Shown here: piece after piece, positions 59,343 through 64,000 of the stretch | How the letters are laid out: every line of letters starts with the position of its first letter | Position numbering within the stretch: the stretch's first letter is position 1 | NCBI RefSeq assembly: GCF_000283155.1 | Contig: NW_004454178.1 | Location: forward strand, 25,273,189-25,337,188 | Reading direction: 5' to 3' | DNA from: Ceratotherium simum simum | Lineage: Eukaryota; Chordata; Mammalia; Perissodactyla; Rhinocerotidae | DNA length: 64,000 nucleotides | The notes under the pieces: model-generated | What the model was told of the DNA's origin: nothing | The model's database searches: none | What the model saw: only the letters and a program-made list of their open reading frames with translations | Position numbers and translations under genes: made by a program

Positions 59343-61600
59343 GTGTCTAGTAAAATGCTAATACACAGTCTTAGTAAAATAATGTTTTACTTTTCCTTTG
59401 GCAAAGAACTTGGAAAATAAGAAAAACCATCACACCCCTCTTTTCTCCCTCCTATAGCCCTGCCTCAGACAAACCCAGCAGCTCAGAGGCAATAATCCAG
59501 AGGAGTCCATGTTGCCCAATGAACCAAAATTGATTCATTGAAAGAATGCTGGTTTGAAAAAAGTTCTTCAAAAAACCCAGTGATGGAGGCATTTGGGGAC
59601 CTTGCATTGTTAAGAATGTCTACTTATTCATGTTGAGCTGTATAAAAAACTGAATTATAATCTCTTCTAAAAAATCCATCTTAGGGCTCATTCATTTTCA
59701 TTGCTAAATTCACTGAGCCAGAGTTCTAACAGTAAATTCACTGTTTTTTTCCACTTGTGTCAGGGCCGGTTGGAAGAAACAATGCATGCCCCAAGAGTTC
59801 CCGGTGCTGGAGGAGAGACTGGACAGGGCCCCACGCACAGGAGACTGGGATCAGTATTTGTCAAGGGATCGGTAACCAGGAAAGAGAGTTAGACAGTAGC
59901 CGTGGATGGCTGAGCACCTCGTACAGTCTCCACACTGAGCCTTTGGTCCGCAGTTCATATCCAGGAATGTTCTTCCCCTGCTCTGATACCTAGGTGAGGC
60001 CTGTTGGGTCTTCTCTCTGGCCTCACAGGAATTCCTTTTCCGTATTGTATTTTTGGTGTTGGATTTTCATCACCTCAGTGTCTGACCTATTAGCCTTCCT
60101 CACAACTCATCACTCCCATGCAGTGCGTGATGCTCCATGTTGAAAGATCATTTTGTCTGTTAAACCAGTCGTTGATCTTATCAAACATCTCTCTCTCTCT
60201 AAAAATTTATTCCCACCTCAACAGACCTGTTCACCTGTGTCTTTCCTTCCTCTACCCAGGGTGAGGTTGAGGAGCCATAGCTGGGTGCAGCGTGTGGATA
60301 AAGAGCCTTGTTCCCTGTTCCTAAGAGGTTTCAGCCTCAAGAGGCTGAGAAGATAAAACCTGTCTCCCTGGGGAACACTGTGGCTCTTGAAGGAGCAGGA
60401 GACACAGGTGGAGTCCAGTGACATGGATCCCATTGCGGCTGCTGTGTGCCTGGCCAGACCAGTAAGAGTGGCGTGTGACAGAAACCACAGTTGACGCAGG
60501 AAGAGCCGCAGGGTGGAGGAAGACCTGGCCAAACACCAGGGTGAGACCAAGATAAACTGATGGGGTGGCCTCCTCCCCACCTTGCTGCCAGAGGGTTTCC
60601 AAAACAACCATTCATCATGCCATGTCCTCCTATTGCCTCCAGAGTAGGCACCCTTGTGCCTGGCACACAGAGCCCACTGTGACTAGGCCCTGTCCACCCT
60701 GCCAGCCTCATCCCTGCCAGCTACTGCCTGGCCTCCAAGTAGTGCTTCCATGCCTTGGGTTGAGGTCTGCTCTCCCAGGACACCCAGCTTCCCTGTCAGG
60801 GCTCCTGTCAAGATTTAATTCCCCTGGTGCCGTGCTGTGAAGCCTATCTGACAGGCAGATGGACAGTTCTGGGGTATCCTCATCTTGCCCCGGCTTCCAG
60901 AAGTACCTGGGGAGTGGTGTGCACTTGCTCACATTTGTATTCCTGCCTGTGCCAGGAGTCGATCAGCATCTGTAGCGCAGGGCCTTATCTTAGCCATCCC
61001 ACAATAACTGAATATTACAACGTGGTTATTGAATGTTGACTAAAGGCAGCAGGAGCTTACGCATACAGCCACACCAGATGCAAGCCTGCTCCAGACGGTC
61101 ACTTCACTGGAAGCTGGGCGTGCTGGCCACACAGGCAATAGCTGAGGAGGGCATCTGACAGCATAGAGATGCACAAACCACCCTTCCATCAGCTGACAGA
61201 TGCCAAGTCTGAACAGGCTGCTTTGCTTAAGTAAATGGGCCTGTGAAAAAATACTGCAGGAAAAGAAGAAAGATATAATATCCAGCCGACTCAGGATGAA
61301 CATGACGCTGGAAATGAAGTGTAGGATTGAAAGAAACTTTTTAGGTGAAAAAATCCACGTTTAGGAAAATGCAGTAAACTGCATTTTTGACTCAGAATTA
61401 AGAAGTCATAAGGAGATGATAGGCTCAAATGAAATGGCAGCAGGATGAGACTATAACCATAATAATGAATTCACAGCAGTGCGGGGCAGGATTGATGCTA
61501 GAAAAATAGATCAGTGACGTGGAGACAAATTTGATAAATTCTCCCAGAATGCAGAAGAGAACAACAGAGAGAAACCATCAGCGAGAAGATGACAGACAGA
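59343..61600. other. Intergenic sequence with old repeats
   Basis: Contains a short CT run (about 60189-60200) and an L2-like block (about 60600-60960). 61205-61600 is purine-rich and repeat-like but unidentified. In human the next gene downstream is SCLY; no SCLY exon is recognisable here. Confidence 0.55.
60600..60960 (+). repeat. L2-like LINE fragment
   Basis: CAACCATTCATCATGCCATG, AGTAGTGCTTCCATGCCTTG and TTTGTATTCCTGCCTGTG give a weak L2 3' pattern. Confidence 0.45.
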
Positions 61601-64000
61601 CAGGACAAAGGGGACTAGTGCTTATGGCTAAGATGGAGCACCGGGATGGGATTAGCTCTCCTATCTGAGCAGCAAACCCCTGACAATCTAGACAGAAGGA
61701 CGGTTTTCAGAGTGGACACCAGGTGGTGCAGGGCAGTGACCCCTGAGCGAGAACTGCCCAGCCTCAGCACAGGGAAGGGGGATCCCAGGTAGAACCCAGC
61801 AGGCACTCTGATTTGCAATGGAACTAAGAATCTCGGGAGACCAGAGGAGCTAGAGTTCCCAGGGGAGAGGGCCGCACAGAAAGCAAGCTCTGGGGACCTG
61901 CAGAGGGGTCTGCTCAGGCCTTCAGTTGGACGCTGACTAGCATATGCACCTGAGAAAACTACCTGAGGGTGGGAAGACCACCCCCCAAAAGGAGCAGATA
62001 AAATGACACTTGGAGCTCACACACGGCCAGGAAGAGTCCACATCTCCATGAGGCAGTGGAAAACCTTGTGATTCCCAGCGCCCTAGAAAGAGTACTGGCT
62101 CAGTATCAGGAAACTATACACCAAAGGCTGCATTGGCCCCACCCAAAAATCTTACAAACAAGCCTTAAAAGGATCAAATTATTTCAAAGTAACTGTGTCC
62201 CAGAACAAAGACCAATAGGAATTTAAAAAACGCAAAACCTGCCACAACAAGTAGCCAAGTCAGGAAGGCCTGAGACCACCGTCCCCTGCCCAGAGGGACC
62301 AGATCAGCCAGAAAGCACCTGCAAAACGAATTCTGCCCCCAAAACAGCAAGCATCTGGCCACCATGGGCCTGAGGCTCTCCACCATCCCAAGACACTGGG
62401 GTGGCCAGAGAGCACCAATGGGGAGCCCACCACCACGAGTGCCCAGCCAGACAAGTCTCTTCATCCCTACAGACCTGAGATTCCCCCTGCCCAGGGAGAG
62501 GATGATCAGCCCAGCCTGGGGAAGTCCCATCTCCTCAGTCAGGACCAGTGGGAGCCCCAGCAGCACCAGATAAACCACAGACCAAAATCACACTGCAAAG
62601 GCTTGGCTGCACCTGGGTGCTCTTTTGCCTGATGGAACTTATAGTGTCTTAACATAATAGACAAAATGTTCAGGACACAAATGAAAACCACTCATCAAAC
62701 CAAGAACCAGGAAAATAGCAAGTGAAATGAGAAAAGACAGTCAACTGACACCAATAACGAGATGAATCAGATGTTGGAATTACCTCACAAGGATTTTAAA
62801 GCACCCATCATAAAAATGCTTCAAAACCTGATTATAAATTCTCTTGAAACAAATGAAAAACGTCTCAACAAAGATAAAGAATTTATAAAAAAAGAACCAA
62901 GTGGAAATTATAGAACAAAAAGATACAACAATGAAAGATTTTAAAACTTCATGCATGGCCTCAATGGTAGAGTGGAAATGACAGAGGGCAGAATCAGTAA
63001 ACTTGAGGACAGATCAATGGGATTTACTCAATCTGAACAACAGAGAAAAACTAGACCAAGGGGGGAGGAGGGTGGACAAAGCCTCAGGGACTTATGAGGG
63101 CAATAACAAAATATCCAGCATTCATATCTCAATCCCAAAAGGAGGAGAAAGAGGGGCTGAAAGAGTGTTTGCAGAGATAAGGGTGAAAACTATCCAAATT
63201 TGGTGCACAACAAAACCTTGAGATTCAAGAAGCTGAGTGAATCCCAAATAGGATAAATACAAAGAAACCCATGCCAAGACACATCATAAATTACATGTCT
63301 GAAAACTAAAAACAAAGAAAAAAGTCTTGTGGGGCCAGCCCCGTGGTGTAGTGGTTAAGTGTGTGCACTCCACTGCTGGGGCCCGGGTTTGGATCCTGGG
63401 CACGCACCGATGCACTGCTTGTCAGGCCATGCTGTGGCAGTGTCCCATATAAAGTAGAGGAAGATGGGCACGGATGTTAGCCCAGGGCCAGTCTTCTCAG
63501 CAGAAAGAGGATTGGCAGATGTTAGCTCAGGGCTGATCTTCCTCACAAAAGAAAAGAAAAGAAAAGAAAAAAGTCTTGAAAGCAGCCAGAGAAATGGTGC
63601 ATTACTTATGGAGGGCACCAATTTGAATGACAGTGAGTTTCTCCTCAAAACCATGGAGGCCAAAAGGAAATGGCTGATACTATTCAGGTGCTAAAAAAAA
63701 ACTCTGTCAGTCACAAATTCTATATGCAGCGAAAACTTCCTTCAGGAATGACGTGAAATCAAGATTTTCTCAGACAAAGTAAAACTAAAAGAAGTTGTTA
63801 CTAGCAGACCTACATGTAAAGACTGGCTAAGGGAAGTTCTTCAAACAAAGGAAATGATAAAAACTAATCTTCATAAATCATATATGATTAAATAAAAACT
63901 ATACTGTCTGATACTCAAGACAATGATATTTAAAAGTAGAGAAGGTAAAGGGAACTAAATGCAGGCGAAGGTTCCTTACTTCACTTGCAGTGGTAAAACA
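61600..64000 (+). mobile_element. 5' part of an L1 element, sense, cut by the window edge
   Basis: GGCTAAGATGGAGCACCGGG near 61626 resembles the start of an L1 5' UTR. Later landmarks in order are TTGGAATTACCTCACAAGGA, AAAAAGAACCAAGTGGAAAT, TGAGGACAGATCAATGGGAT, AGAAACCCATGCCAAGACAC, AAAACCATGGAGGCCAAAAG, AAATTCTATATGCAGCGAAA and CTAAGGGAAGTTCTTCAAAC. All match the long 5' UTR of mid-age mammalian L1s and imply that ORF1 begins beyond the right edge. An ERE splits it at 63330-63562. The 60- and 72-codon frames here are 5' UTR and not ORF1. Confidence 0.75.
63330..63562 (+). mobile_element. ERE SINE, sense, inside the L1
   Basis: TGGGGCCAGCCCCGTGGTGT, GGTTTGGATCCTGGGCACGC, CCATGCTGTGGCAG and GATGTTAGCCCAGGGCCAGT, with an AAAAG-repeat tail. 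The target-site duplication AAAGAAAAAAGTCTTG lies at 63314-63329 and 63563-63578. It is later than the L1 it interrupts. Confidence 0.93.

Noticed and set aside
62762..63221. Basic open frames resembling a transposon protein
   Set aside because: They match the L1 5' UTR order rather than ORF1, and the frames break every 60-70 codons.
1854..63562. tRNA genes suggested by GGTTCGAATCC-like B boxes
   Set aside because: All nine lie within EREs with A-tails, eight with target duplications; none folds as a complete tRNA by eye.
59343..64000. First exons of the neighbouring gene SCLY
   Set aside because: SCLY follows UBE2F in human, but I found no matching coding segment or CpG island before the right edge.
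1..64000. CRISPR-like repeated blocks, operons or phage genes
   Set aside because: Repeated blocks are dispersed SINE and LINE copies in both orientations; gene structure and composition are mammalian.

Overview
This window is vertebrate nuclear DNA, almost certainly from a horse-like mammal (Perissodactyla, most likely an equid). Nine tRNA-derived SINEs of the equine ERE type are scattered through it, seven with clear and one with diverged target-site duplications. The rest is mammalian background: L1 (young and L1ME-type old), L2, MIR, hAT-Charlie and MaLR LTR fossils. There are no operons, CRISPR arrays or prokaryotic features.

The one protein-coding gene I can support is UBE2F, the NEDD8-conjugating E2 enzyme, on the + strand. 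Nine coding exons with GT-AG borders join into an unbroken 558-nt frame (185 aa plus stop) from ATG at 4514 to TGA at 55707. Exon limits are 4498-4631 (ATG exon), 14303-14332, 18336-18401, 34563-34630, 42573-42643, 47042-47099, 50186-50218, 51598-51660 and 55657-55707 plus 3' UTR. The product carries the UBA3/DCN1-binding N-terminal tail, the HPN motif (residues 106-108) and the active-site Cys116. Non-coding exon 1 and the promoter lie at or just before the left edge, which is a CpG-rich island (about 1-300).

Layout: 1-300 CpG island; 300-4497 first intron; 4498-55707 coding gene with introns of 1.4 to 16.2 kb; 55708 to about 59342 3' UTR or downstream flank; about 59343-61600 intergenic sequence with old repeats; about 61600-64000 the 5' part of a sense-strand L1 that is split by an ERE and runs off the window. 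Intron 4 (16.2 kb) is largely antisense L1 sequence and contains a 100-N gap flanked by identical 56-bp copies, probably a false gap. Intron 5 holds a nested stack: an old L1ME carrying two EREs and an hAT-Charlie element.

The points I would check first are a possible alternative last exon in intron 3 (acceptor at 16001-16002, in frame with exon 3, followed by a stop and AATAAA), a divergent pair of CTCF-like motifs (42862-42875 and 54700-54713), the false gap, an ERE with a 46-bp internal tandem duplication, and the lack of an AATAAA for 3.6 kb after the stop. I found no previously undescribed multi-gene system. Repeat names come from recognising consensus features by eye, so repeat boundaries are approximate unless target-site duplications are given.
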